From Companilactobacillus allii (lineage in GTDB: Bacteria; Bacillota; Bacilli; Lactobacillales; Lactobacillaceae), in contig NZ_CP019323.1 in assembly GCF_001971585.1 (NCBI RefSeq), positions 1,664,053-1,728,052 on the forward strand: DNA of 64,000 nt, in the 5' to 3' direction. Both the position numbers and the translations under genes were made by a program. A model generated the notes under the pieces. The model was not told the DNA's origin and ran no database searches. It saw only the letters and a program-made list of their open reading frames with translations. Of this stretch, positions 48,242 through 55,317 are shown in pieces. Positions within the stretch are counted from its first letter, which is position 1; every line of letters begins with the position of its first letter.

Positions 48242-49200
48242 CAGAAAAGAAATTAATCGGTGTTGACCTTGGTGGTACAACAATTAAATTTGCAATTCTA
48301 ACAGCTGCAGGTGAAATTCAACAAAAGTGGAGTATTGAAACAAATATTCTTTCTGATGGTCAGTTAATTATTCCTGATATTATTGAATCAATTAATCATC
48401 ATATTAAAATGTACAGTATGGAAGCTGATCAATTTAGTGGTATTGGATTGGGTTCACCAGGTACTATTAATGCTAAAGAAGGTACTATCAAAGGCGCCTT
48501 TAACTTAAATTGGAAAAATGAAGTTTATCCTGTTAGAGATATTGAAGCAGGTACTGGTATTCCCGTAGTTATTGAGAATGATGCAAATGTTGCTGCTCTT
48601 GGTGAAAGATGGCAAGGTGCTGGTAATAACGCTGACGATGTAGTATTTGTTACATTAGGTACAGGTGTTGGTGGCGGTATTATTGCTGGTGGTCAATTGA
48701 TTCATGGTGCTAATGGTGCTGCCGGTGAAATCGGACATGTTACTGTTGATCCACATGGTTTCATGTGTACATGTGGTAAAAGAGGTTGTCTTGAAACAAT
48801 CGCTTCTGCTACAGGTATTGTTCACGTTGCTAGAGATCGTGCATCTGAATATGCTGGTGATTCTGAGCTAAAGATTATGCTTGATGATGGACAGGATATT
48901 TCAGCTAAGGATGTATTTGACTTGGCAAAGAAGGGTGACGATCTTGCATTGATCGTTGCTGACTATGTATGTGATTCACTAGGATTCGCATTAGCTAATA
49001 TTGCTAATTCATTGAATCCTAAGTATGTGATTATTGGTGGAGGCGTTTCTGCTGCCGGTGATTTCCTACTTAAAAAGGTTGAAAAAGCCATGCGTGCTAA
49101 TGAGTTTGCAACTATTAAGGATTCAACAAAAGCTAAGTTAGCAAGTCTTGGAAATGGTGCCGGTGTTATCGGTGCAGCGTCATTGATTAAAGTTGATTAG
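48238..49200 (+). CDS. glcK: Glucokinase (ROK family)
   Basis: Phosphorylates free glucose with ATP. ATP-binding motif GVDLGGTTIKFAIL is at residues 8-21. The ROK signature GEIGHVTVDPHGFMCTCGKRGCLE carries the zinc-binding His and Cys residues; the catalytic Asp is in IENDANVAAL. Length 320. The start is GTG 48238 in a GTGA overlap with yqgQ. Confidence 0.95.
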   Translation: MTEKKLIGVDLGGTTIKFAILTAAGEIQQKWSIETNILSDGQLIIPDIIESINHHIKMYSMEADQFSGIGLGSPGTINAKEGTIKGAFNLNWKNEVYPVRDIEAGTGIPVVIENDANVAALGERWQGAGNNADDVVFVTLGTGVGGGIIAGGQLIHGANGAAGEIGHVTVDPHGFMCTCGKRGCLETIASATGIVHVARDRASEYAGDSELKIMLDDGQDISAKDVFDLAKKGDDLALIVADYVCDSLGFALANIANSLNPKYVIIGGGVSAAGDFLLKKVEKAMRANEFATIKDSTKAKLASLGNGAGVIGAASLIKVD

Positions 49201-49211
49201 GGGTTTTTTGA

Positions 49212-49616
49212 ATGCAAATTATTAATACTATTTTGTACATTGTTGTAATAGGATATTTAGTCTATCTAGCTGGTTCATGGTTGTACTACTTTATAAAAGG
49301 TAGACAAATTAATGGGGCACTTAGTGGTGAAGAATTCGAATCTACAATGAGAAAAGCTCAAATCATTGATTTAAGAGAAAAGAATACCTTTGATGCTAAA
49401 CATATTTTAGGTGCTCGAAATCTTCCATATACACAACTTAAGTATAAAGAAGATGAACTTAGACCGGATTTACCAGTCTATCTTTATGAGGATCGTAAAT
49501 CAGTTAGCATTCGTGCTGCAGTAAAACTACAGAAGAAAGGTTTTACTGATATTAAATGGTTAGATGAACGTTTTTCAGATTGGGAAGGAAAAACTAAGAA
49601 AACTAACAAACTCTAA
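49212..49616 (+). CDS. Membrane-anchored rhodanese-fold protein lacking the active-site cysteine (YqhL-like)
   Basis: A 134-residue protein with one N-terminal TM (about residues 4-26) and a rhodanese domain: IIDLREKNTFDAKHILGARNLPY, then LPVYLYEDRKSVSIRAAVKLQKKGF. In active rhodaneses the loop after this strand starts with Cys; here it is Glu-Asp, so sulphur transfer is unlikely and a scaffold or binding role is more plausible. The gene follows glcK and ends at a strong terminator. Confidence 0.82.
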   Translation: MQIINTILYIVVIGYLVYLAGSWLYYFIKGRQINGALSGEEFESTMRKAQIIDLREKNTFDAKHILGARNLPYTQLKYKEDELRPDLPVYLYEDRKSVSIRAAVKLQKKGFTDIKWLDERFSDWEGKTKKTNKL

Positions 49617-49638
49617 GATTAATGAATTTGAGGATACT

Positions 49639-49676
49639 AAAAAGGAGACTATGACATTGTGTCAAGTCTCCTTTTT
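49639..49676. terminator. Very stable bidirectional terminator
   Basis: AAAAAGGAGACT (49639-49650) pairs with AGTCTCCTTTTT (49665-49676), and an inner stem TGACA-TTG-TGTCA extends it. It separates the rhodanese-fold gene from the minus-strand DUF3042 gene. Confidence 0.95.
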
Positions 49677-49690
49677 GTTAATCTATATTT

Positions 49691-49885
49691 TTAACCTTGA
49701 TGTGCTTGCAAGCTCTTACGATTTGCACGACGACGGTTTTCTTCGATACGATCATTTTCAGCATCCTCTGGTTCGATAACAGTCTTCTTAAATGCATGAA
49801 GTGCACCGTATACTGCAGTAGCTGTAGTAATTGAACCGAATAGGAATCCTTTAACAAAGCGTAAATGTTTTTGTTTCTTTGCCAT
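49691..49885 (-). CDS. DUF3042 family small membrane protein
   Basis: A 64-residue protein: basic start MAKKQKHLRFVKGFLFG, one hydrophobic segment (about 13-30, GSITTATAVYGALHAF), then an acidic and Arg-rich tail (EPEDAENDRIEENRRRANR). This matches the DUF3042 family restricted to Lactobacillales. A GGAGG site lies upstream on the minus strand. Function unknown. Confidence 0.82.
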   Translation of the reverse strand: MAKKQKHLRFVKGFLFGSITTATAVYGALHAFKKTVIEPEDAENDRIEENRRRANRKSLQAHQG

Positions 49886-49971
49886 AATATTATGTACCTC
49901 CTATCTTTAGTACTCATTATGGCTTATTTCTTGCAAAATATCTATAAAATACATAGCAGAGAGGCGATTTT

Positions 49972-50898
49972 TTGAAAAAAGTTATTGCGGTAGTGGGACC
50001 AACAGCTGTTGGTAAAAGTGCTTTAGGTTTAAAATTAGCACAAAAATTTAATGGTGAGATTATTTCTGGAGATTCAATGCAGATATATCGTGGTCTTGAT
50101 ATTGGTACTGCAAAGGATTCAAAAGAAGAATTGTCTCAGGTACCACACCACTTAGTTGATATCAGTGATGTTACTGATAGATACACAGTGAAGGATTTTC
50201 AAAGTAAGGCAATTCAGATTATCGATAATTTATCTCAGGAAAATAAGAATTCATTTGTCGTCGGTGGAACTGGATTTTATTTAAATTCATTAGTTGAAAA
50301 TATGAATCTAGGTGGAGTTGCCGAGGGTAACGATGAGTTGCGTAAAGAATTACTTGATGTTGAAAATAAATCTGGCATCAATGGATTAATAGAGATTTTA
50401 AAAAATGAAGATCCACAATCTATGGAACTCATTGATCTTGCAAACCCTAGAAGGATTATCCGTGCGATTGAAATTCATCGAATTACTGGTGAATCCATGT
50501 CTAATCAAAGAGATGGTAATAAATGGGCAAAGTTTTATCTAATCGGATTAACCGATGATCGTGCTAAATTATACGATAGAATCAACAAAAGAGTAGATAA
50601 AATGGTTGATATGGGCTTATTAGACGAGGTGAGGCCGATTTATGACAATCGTGACCAAATACCGCAGGCTAAGAATGGAATTGGTTACAAGGAATTATTT
50701 CCTTATTTCGAGGGTGAGGCTGATTTGAAATCATGTCTTGAGGAAATTAAAAAAAATTCACGTCATTTTGCTAAAAGACAACTTACATATTTTCGTAATC
50801 AGATGGATGTTGATTGGTATAATATTAGTGATGAGCCTGATTACCAAAGTAAAATTGAGAGTAAGATTACTAATTTCTTAGGGGGATATGATGAGTAA
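49972..50898 (+). CDS. miaA: tRNA dimethylallyltransferase MiaA
   Basis: Transfers a dimethylallyl group to A37 of tRNAs that read UNN codons. P-loop GPTAVGKSAL is at residues 8-17; SGDSMQIYRGLDIGTAK and VGGTGFYLNSLVE follow; the C-terminal FAKRQLTYFRNQ is typical. Length 308. TTG start at 49972. It overlaps the next gene by 11 bases. Confidence 0.96.
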   Translation: MKKVIAVVGPTAVGKSALGLKLAQKFNGEIISGDSMQIYRGLDIGTAKDSKEELSQVPHHLVDISDVTDRYTVKDFQSKAIQIIDNLSQENKNSFVVGGTGFYLNSLVENMNLGGVAEGNDELRKELLDVENKSGINGLIEILKNEDPQSMELIDLANPRRIIRAIEIHRITGESMSNQRDGNKWAKFYLIGLTDDRAKLYDRINKRVDKMVDMGLLDEVRPIYDNRDQIPQAKNGIGYKELFPYFEGEADLKSCLEEIKKNSRHFAKRQLTYFRNQMDVDWYNISDEPDYQSKIESKITNFLGGYDE

Positions 50899-52144
50899 GT
50901 GGAATGATGATTTTCCAGTTGAATTAAAAGAAGCAATCAAACAAGTTGATAACCGCATTGCGGGTAAGCTTTTGGATATAGATGATCAAGTTTTAGATAA
51001 TCAAGACAAGGTTTTAAAAGCCTTTAGAAAAGAGAACATTGATGAGAGTAGCTTGTTAGGAACCACAGGCTATGGGGATGATGATCGTGGTCGTGATCAA
51101 CTTGAAGCAGTTTATTCAGATGTTTTCCATACGGAATCAGCACTGGTACGACCACAGTTCGTTTCTGGCACGCATACTTTAGCAACAGCCTTGTTTGGAA
51201 TGCTTCGACCAGGAGATAACTTATTATATGTTACTGGTAAACCATACGATACCATGCAAGAAGTGATTGGTATTGCGGGTAATAAACGTGGTTCACTGAT
51301 TGATTATCAAATTAACTTTGATTATGTTGAAATGGATAATGATAGTGTTGACTTTGAAGCAATGAAAAAGAAAATTTTGGAGCAAGACCCCAAGGTCATA
51401 GCAATTCAGCGTTCACGTGGTTATTCAACTAGAAAAAGCTTAACAGTTGCCGAAATTGCAACAATTGTTAAAGAGATCAAGTCAGTTTCTAAAGATGCAA
51501 TAATTTTTGTAGATAATTGTTATGGTGAATTTTCTGAGACTGTTGAGCCCACAGAAGTTGGGGTTGATATCATGGCTGGTTCATTAATAAAGAATGCTGG
51601 TGGTGGTTTGGCCAAAACCGGTGGGTATATAGTTGGTAGAAAGGATTTAGTAGAATTAGCGAGTTATCGTCTTACTGCACCTGGAATCGGTGGCGCAGAG
51701 GGTGCTACTGTTGATAGATTGGCAGAAATGTTCCAAGGTTTCTTCCTTGCACCAAGAGTTACCGGTAATGCCATAAAAGGCGCCATTTTTGAGGCAGCAT
51801 TGTTTGCAAAGATGGGATTAGATGTCTCCCCAAAATGGAATGAAGACAGAACTGATCTAATTCAAACAATTAATTTTAATGATCCAGAAAAAATGGTTAA
51901 GTTTGCTAAATTAGTTCAAACTTATTCACCTATTGATTCAAACGTTTCTCCAGAACCAAGTGAAATGTCTGGTTATGAGGATCAAGTTGTAATGGCTGCA
52001 GGTACTTTTGTTTCTGGAGCCAGTGTTGAATTTTCAGCAGATGGACCAATGCGCCCACCATATATCATTTACATACAGGGTGGCTTAACATATGAACATG
52101 TTAAAATTGCTATATCTAATGCATGTAAAGAATTATTTTTTTAA
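50888..52144 (+). CDS. ynbB: PLP-dependent lyase of the YnbB / methionine gamma-lyase family
   Basis: A 418-residue fold-type I PLP enzyme annotated in many genomes as 'aluminium resistance protein'. Lys235 in GSLIKNAGGGLAKTGG is the likely PLP-binding Lys; IFVDNCYGEF holds the Asp contacting PLP; the N-terminal TGYGDDDRGRDQLEAVYSDVF is typical. Substrate not proven. Two tandem ATGs (50888, 50891) follow GGGGGA. In B. subtilis and many lactobacilli glnRA follow; here they do not. Confidence 0.9.
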   Translation: MMSKWNDDFPVELKEAIKQVDNRIAGKLLDIDDQVLDNQDKVLKAFRKENIDESSLLGTTGYGDDDRGRDQLEAVYSDVFHTESALVRPQFVSGTHTLATALFGMLRPGDNLLYVTGKPYDTMQEVIGIAGNKRGSLIDYQINFDYVEMDNDSVDFEAMKKKILEQDPKVIAIQRSRGYSTRKSLTVAEIATIVKEIKSVSKDAIIFVDNCYGEFSETVEPTEVGVDIMAGSLIKNAGGGLAKTGGYIVGRKDLVELASYRLTAPGIGGAEGATVDRLAEMFQGFFLAPRVTGNAIKGAIFEAALFAKMGLDVSPKWNEDRTDLIQTINFNDPEKMVKFAKLVQTYSPIDSNVSPEPSEMSGYEDQVVMAAGTFVSGASVEFSADGPMRPPYIIYIQGGLTYEHVKIAISNACKELFF

Positions 52145-52154
52145 TAAAATCTGC

Positions 52155-52183
52155 TTGCTAAATAGAACATATGTTCGTATAAT
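52155..52183 (+). promoter_or_regulatory. Sigma-A promoter with a LexA (SOS) operator in its spacer
   Basis: TTGCTA (52155-52160), 17 bases, TATAAT (52178-52183). The spacer contains the perfect dyad GAACATATGTTC (52165-52176), followed by G; with its flanks it matches 13 of 14 bases of the B. subtilis LexA/DinR consensus CGAACATATGTTCG. The operator overlaps where RNA polymerase sits, the usual position for repression. Confidence 0.85.
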
Positions 52184-52200
52184 ATTCTTGAGGTGATTTT

Positions 52201-52470
52201 ATGCAAAGCGTGATTCTCAAAAACTTTATTGGTGAGTTCAATAAACGGTATGATAAAGATACATATAGGGATTTGGTTGTAGTGAATAACAGTTTGTTAG
52301 ATCAGTCTTCAATTGTAATGCGAAGTTTTGATTTGACCTTAAAGACAACCATTGAGAAACAAATATTTGGTGTTTCACCAATGAATTCCAGCTTATTAAC
52401 CGGTTTAGTTAAAGATGCTGAAAAAACTTTGCCAATTAATGATATCGGAATTCAATATCGTAGTGTATAA
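52201..52470 (+). CDS. Unknown 89-residue protein under a LexA-type operator
   Basis: I do not recognise this family. The protein has 89 residues with no Cys, no signal peptide and no membrane helix. It begins MQSVILKNFIGEFNKRY, has a probable strand-rich centre (YRDLVVVNNSLL, SIVMRSFDLTLKTTIEKQIF) and ends NDIGIQYRSV. RBS GAGGTG sits seven bases before the ATG. It is monocistronic between its own promoter and a GU-rich hairpin. Codon use resembles the neighbours. The only hint of role is the SOS operator just upstream, suggesting expression after DNA damage. Confidence 0.8.
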   Translation: MQSVILKNFIGEFNKRYDKDTYRDLVVVNNSLLDQSSIVMRSFDLTLKTTIEKQIFGVSPMNSSLLTGLVKDAEKTLPINDIGIQYRSV

Positions 52471-52475
52471 TACTT

Positions 52476-52510
52476 AGAGTCTGCTAATGGCGGGGCTCTT
52501 TTTTATTTTA
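52476..52510 (+). terminator. Terminator after the SOS-type small gene
   Basis: AGAGTCT and GGGGCTCT can pair using G-U pairs, followed by TTTTTTATTTT. The stem is weaker than others here. Confidence 0.6.
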
Positions 52511-52562
52511 AAAGAGTATTGTTCAACTGAAAATAAAAAATTTAGTTTTTTTATTTTTTTCG

Positions 52563-52592
52563 TTGACAACTATATGTACTATTCCCTATAAT
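52563..52592 (+). promoter_or_regulatory. Promoter of the tRNA-Arg gene
   Basis: Consensus TTGACA (52563-52568), 18 bases, consensus TATAAT (52587-52592), 12 bases before the tRNA. Confidence 0.85.
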
Positions 52593-52604
52593 AGTACGAG
52601 TGAT

Positions 52605-52678
52605 GTCGCAGTGGCTCAGTTGGATAGAGCAACGGTCTTCTAAACCGTAGGTCGTGAGTTCGAATCTCACCTGCGACA
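52605..52678 (+). tRNA. tRNA-Arg (anticodon UCU)
   Basis: A complete 74-base cloverleaf: acceptor GTCGCAG/CTGCGAC, D arm GCTC...GAGC, anticodon stem ACGGT/ACCGT around loop CTTCTAA with anticodon TCT at 52639-52641, T arm GTGAG-TTCGAAT-CTCAC, discriminator A. CCA is not encoded. It reads AGA/AGG, the preferred Arg codons in AT-rich genomes. Stand-alone transcript. Confidence 0.96.
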
Positions 52679-52684
52679 TAATAA

Positions 52685-52703
52685 GCATATGTGAACCATA
52701 TGC
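52685..52703. repeat. Perfect 7-bp inverted repeat right after the tRNA
   Basis: GCATATG, five bases, CATATGC, starting seven bases after the tRNA. It could be a 3' processing hairpin. No copy of the tRNA 3' end was seen nearby that would mark an integrated element. Confidence 0.5.
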
Positions 52704-52715
52704 AAAACATGAATA

Positions 52716-52762
52716 AAAAGGTCGGTAGATGTTGTTAACTCAGCATTCACTGACCTTTTTTG
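52716..52762 (+). terminator. Terminator of the tRNA-Arg transcript
   Basis: AAAAGGTCGGT near 52717 pairs with ACTGACCTTTT near 52749-52759, with one G-U pair, and a T run follows. Confidence 0.75.
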
Positions 52763-52794
52763 ATATCTATATTATTTAAACGAAAAAAGGACAA

Positions 52795-52826
52795 AAAAAA
52801 AAGCCGCCTGCTGAGAACAGACGACT
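52795..52826 (-). terminator. Minus-strand terminator downstream of the small gene
   Basis: On the minus strand, AGTCGTCTG and CAGGCGGCT form a 9-bp stem (three G-U pairs) followed by about ten T residues (plus-strand A run 52791-52801). Confidence 0.8.
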
Positions 52827-52837
52827 CGATGTTACAT

Positions 52838-52878
52838 AGTGTATTTACGGGACCAATCCGTAAGTACACTTTAGTATA
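52838..52878 (-). ncRNA. Hairpin with its own possible promoter; candidate small RNA or 3' UTR element
   Basis: On the minus strand AGTGTA-TTACGG and CCGTAA-TACACT form a 12-bp stem with one mismatch (plus coordinates 52838-52870). A TGG-TATACT extended -10 (52873-52878, minus) sits just upstream, so a short RNA of about 70 bases ending at the terminator near 52800 is possible. Its loop GGATTGG is complementary to CCAATCC just after the stop of the minus-strand gene at 52929. Confidence 0.35.
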
Positions 52879-52928
52879 CCATAGAAGAGATATCTGAAAC
52901 GAATTACTTTAAATATATTTGGATTGGC

Positions 52929-53057
52929 TTATCTATTACCGAACAGCATGGTCTTATTTTCGTTTTGTAACTCAGATAAGATCTCTTTTTCATGAACCGT
53001 CAATTCTTGGCGCGTGCGTGGATGTAATAACGATTTGATGAATTCAATTAACTTCAT
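52929..53057 (-). CDS. Small 42-residue protein of unknown function
   Basis: Not a family I recognise. The reading frame starts ATG at 53057 behind a perfect GGAGG with eight-base spacing and encodes 42 residues: an amphipathic start MKLIEFIKSLLHP, a basic RTRQ, then an acidic helix-like VHEKEILSELQNEN and the end MLFGNR. It has its own promoter (53135-53162), a palindrome in the 5' leader and a terminator downstream, so it is a complete transcription unit. Whether the peptide or the RNA matters cannot be told. Confidence 0.6.
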   Translation of the reverse strand: MKLIEFIKSLLHPRTRQELTVHEKEILSELQNENKTMLFGNR

Positions 53058-53100
53058 AGTCGTAACCTCCAAAATTAAGTGTTTACGAAATAATTAGATT

Positions 53101-53126
53101 TTAATATCTGTTTAAACAGATATTAA
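53101..53126. repeat. 26-bp perfect palindrome
   Basis: TTAATATCTGTTT followed directly by AAACAGATATTAA. It begins about two bases after the predicted start of the minus-strand transcript, so it may be an operator for that promoter or form a 5' hairpin. Confidence 0.85.
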
Positions 53127-53134
53127 TTAATTGA

Positions 53135-53162
53135 ATTATAACAAATGTGTTGTTATATACAA
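53135..53162 (-). promoter_or_regulatory. Promoter of the 42-residue minus-strand gene
   Basis: On the minus strand: TTGTAT (53157-53162), 16 bases, TATAAT (53135-53140), with TGT before the -10 (extended type). Confidence 0.65.
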
Positions 53163-53189
53163 AAATATTGATTATACAAAAATAAATTG

Positions 53190-53209
53190 TAATTTATAAC
53201 TATAAATTA
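53190..53209. repeat. 20-bp AT-only dyad
   Basis: TAATTTATA, AC, TATAAATTA. It lies upstream of the promoter of the minus-strand gene. The rest of 53210-53415 is about 80 percent AT and shows no other gene. Confidence 0.6.
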
Positions 53210-53432
53210 GATTATATTCGTAAATTTATTTGCCTACTTATTTGCACTCATTTTGATTAAATGCACTACACAATATCCAGTATATTTAAAACATGAAAAT
53301 TGTATTTAGAATTTGATTAAATTCAGTGTTTAGTGTACATATAGTCAATTCTTGTTATGAATAAAATATTAGTTTACAATGTTAGACAATATTAAAGAAT
53401 CAATAATATTTATGGGCAAGGGATGATTGTGA

Positions 53433-54812
53433 ATGAAGGAAGTTATTGAAACTACAACCGGAACATATCAGGGCTTTGAGAAAAATAAGCACGTAAATTT
53501 TTTAGGCATACCATTTGGATATGCTAAAAGATTTAAACGTGCCAAAAAATACGTTTCAAATGATTTGAAAAAGCTGAATTTTGCCATTCACACTGGAACT
53601 CAGCCTATGCAGGAAAGTGCATTAGAAAAATCAAATATTTTTTATAGTGAGAATTGTTTGAATCTAGATGTTTCTACTCCAAATATTGATGGTAAATATC
53701 CAATTGTTATCGAACTATTCGGTGGAGGATTTTTGCGTGGTGGTAATGCGACAAAAAATTTACCATGGTTAGACAAACAGCCAATCGTTCATGTTATGCC
53801 AAATTATCGTTTGGGATTATTTGGTTGGTCAGTAGTCGATGATGGAGATACTAACGTTGGATTATCTGATCAATTAATGAGCATACAATGGGTAATTGAT
53901 AATGCCGCAAAAATCGGTGGAGACGTGAATAATATCAATTTGGTTGGACTATCAGCCGGTGCTAAATCTATTTCTGCTTTAATGGCGTCTAATTCAGACA
54001 TATTAGATAATATTAAAAAAATAATATTATTTAGTGGTTCACTACAGACTATTAGAGATATGAAAACAGCTCAGAAGGTTACCAAAAGGATTTGTTCAGA
54101 TAATAATATTTCAAATAGTCGAGAATTGTTCAATCTGACTGATGATGGATTATTAACAGTTCAAGTTAATTCTACAAAGGACCATATCCCAACTAATTGG
54201 TTTGGACCTGTTATAGATGGAGATTTAATTTCTGATAAGTGGCAGGATGTATTAATTGAAAGATTGAAGAAGACAGATTTTAAATCGTTAATTAGTGCTG
54301 GAATTAATGAACAGGCTTTATTAAGTCAGTATAATTTGGCTACTTTGAAAACTAAGATTTGTCAGGATTTGTTTGGTACAAATGCTGAGATATTGTTGGA
54401 TCAATTACCTGCTTCAGGTAATCAAAAATCGGCCTTGGTCAAACTTATTGGAGAGGCTATGTATAGCTTCCCGGCATTCAGGACTGAAAAACTTCTTTCG
54501 GCTAATGGTGGGGATGTATATGGGAATTACTTCTCAGTATTTGATGGTCGCCATGGTGGAAATATTCAATATTTATCTGTTCCAAAAGGGGAGTTGAATA
54601 TTGAATATCGAAAGAACCGTCAATTGTATGGTCAGTTAATTATGGATTTCTTATTAAGTAACAAGCCATATAACGATAAAATCAAGTTTGAGTGGCCGCT
54701 TTTTGATAAGAATCAATTAGTTATGCAGTTGGATTCAAATGATATAAGTAGTGTTTCGTTGATTGATCATGACTGGATCAAAGAATTTCCTTGGCAAACT
54801 TATAAATTATAA
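53433..54812 (+). CDS. Type-B carboxylesterase (alpha/beta hydrolase)
   Basis: A 459-residue esterase of the PF00135 type (para-nitrobenzyl esterase-like). N-terminal GTYQGFEKNKHVNFLGIPFGYAKRF is typical; the oxyanion loop is FGGG (in ELFGGGFLRGGN, normally HGGG); nucleophile Ser174 is in GLSAG (normally GESAG); a His in GRHGGN may complete the triad. No signal peptide, so it is intracellular. Natural substrate unknown. RBS AAGGGATG. It stands alone in an AT-rich, accessory-looking stretch. Confidence 0.9.
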   Translation: MKEVIETTTGTYQGFEKNKHVNFLGIPFGYAKRFKRAKKYVSNDLKKLNFAIHTGTQPMQESALEKSNIFYSENCLNLDVSTPNIDGKYPIVIELFGGGFLRGGNATKNLPWLDKQPIVHVMPNYRLGLFGWSVVDDGDTNVGLSDQLMSIQWVIDNAAKIGGDVNNINLVGLSAGAKSISALMASNSDILDNIKKIILFSGSLQTIRDMKTAQKVTKRICSDNNISNSRELFNLTDDGLLTVQVNSTKDHIPTNWFGPVIDGDLISDKWQDVLIERLKKTDFKSLISAGINEQALLSQYNLATLKTKICQDLFGTNAEILLDQLPASGNQKSALVKLIGEAMYSFPAFRTEKLLSANGGDVYGNYFSVFDGRHGGNIQYLSVPKGELNIEYRKNRQLYGQLIMDFLLSNKPYNDKIKFEWPLFDKNQLVMQLDSNDISSVSLIDHDWIKEFPWQTYKL

Positions 54813-54965
54813 AAAGCTGTACTTGTGAAACCTTATGTATAGGCATTTTGAAAATATATGAAAAAAATAATATTGCAATGTTCGTGTTTTCATTTTACAA
54901 TATACCCGTTGTGCTTAAAGTTTAAGTATTAGTTGATAATACTTAGGATTTTAGAGGTGGGGTAC

Positions 54966-55229
54966 TTGAAAAGGGAGTATTCGTTTTTTATAACAGTTTC
55001 TTTTATAGTTATTGATTTAATCATATCTTTATTAACTAGATTTAATGTCGTTAGCACCTTTGTTGGAGTTACGACTGGAGTTTTGTTAATTGCTATATTA
55101 ATTTTAATAACTAGAGTTTTTACCAAGTTGGATATGAAAAAGGGTAAAACTGCATTTTCATTTCTAGCGGCAGTCTTTGTATTATTGATTTTTGGTCCAT
55201 TATTGTTGGTTTCTTCTGTGGCCGTTTAA
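54966..55229 (+). CDS. Small three-helix membrane protein, unknown
   Basis: An 87-residue, very hydrophobic protein with three probable TM helices (around FFITVSFIVIDLIISLL, TTGVLLIAILILITRVF, FSFLAAVFVLLIFGPLLLV) separated by short basic loops, including KLDMKKGK. I place the start at TTG 54966 because GAGGTGGGG precedes it; an ATG at 54933 has no RBS. No family recognised. A strong terminator follows. Confidence 0.6.
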   Translation: MKREYSFFITVSFIVIDLIISLLTRFNVVSTFVGVTTGVLLIAILILITRVFTKLDMKKGKTAFSFLAAVFVLLIFGPLLLVSSVAV

Positions 55230-55245
55230 CAAATAAATATTATTT

Positions 55246-55280
55246 GGGATTGAGACTTATGCCGTCTCAATCCTTTTTTA
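55246..55280 (+). terminator. Terminator after the small membrane protein gene
   Basis: GGATTGAGAC (55247-55256) and GTCTCAATCC (55264-55273) pair perfectly; T6 follows. Confidence 0.95.
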
Positions 55281-55317
55281 GTATAATTAAAGATATATTT
55301 TGTGTGAGGTATCAAAA

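Noticed and set aside
49678-49917. A longer minus-strand frame overlapping DUF3042
   Set aside because: Different frame; the shorter frame has the family sequence and an RBS.
52599-52762. tRNA-Arg as attachment site of an integrated element
   Set aside because: No integrase gene and no repeat of the tRNA 3' end within the following kilobases.
52897-52912. cre-like (CcpA) site TGAAACG near the small gene
   Set aside because: Register and symmetry do not fit the cre consensus.
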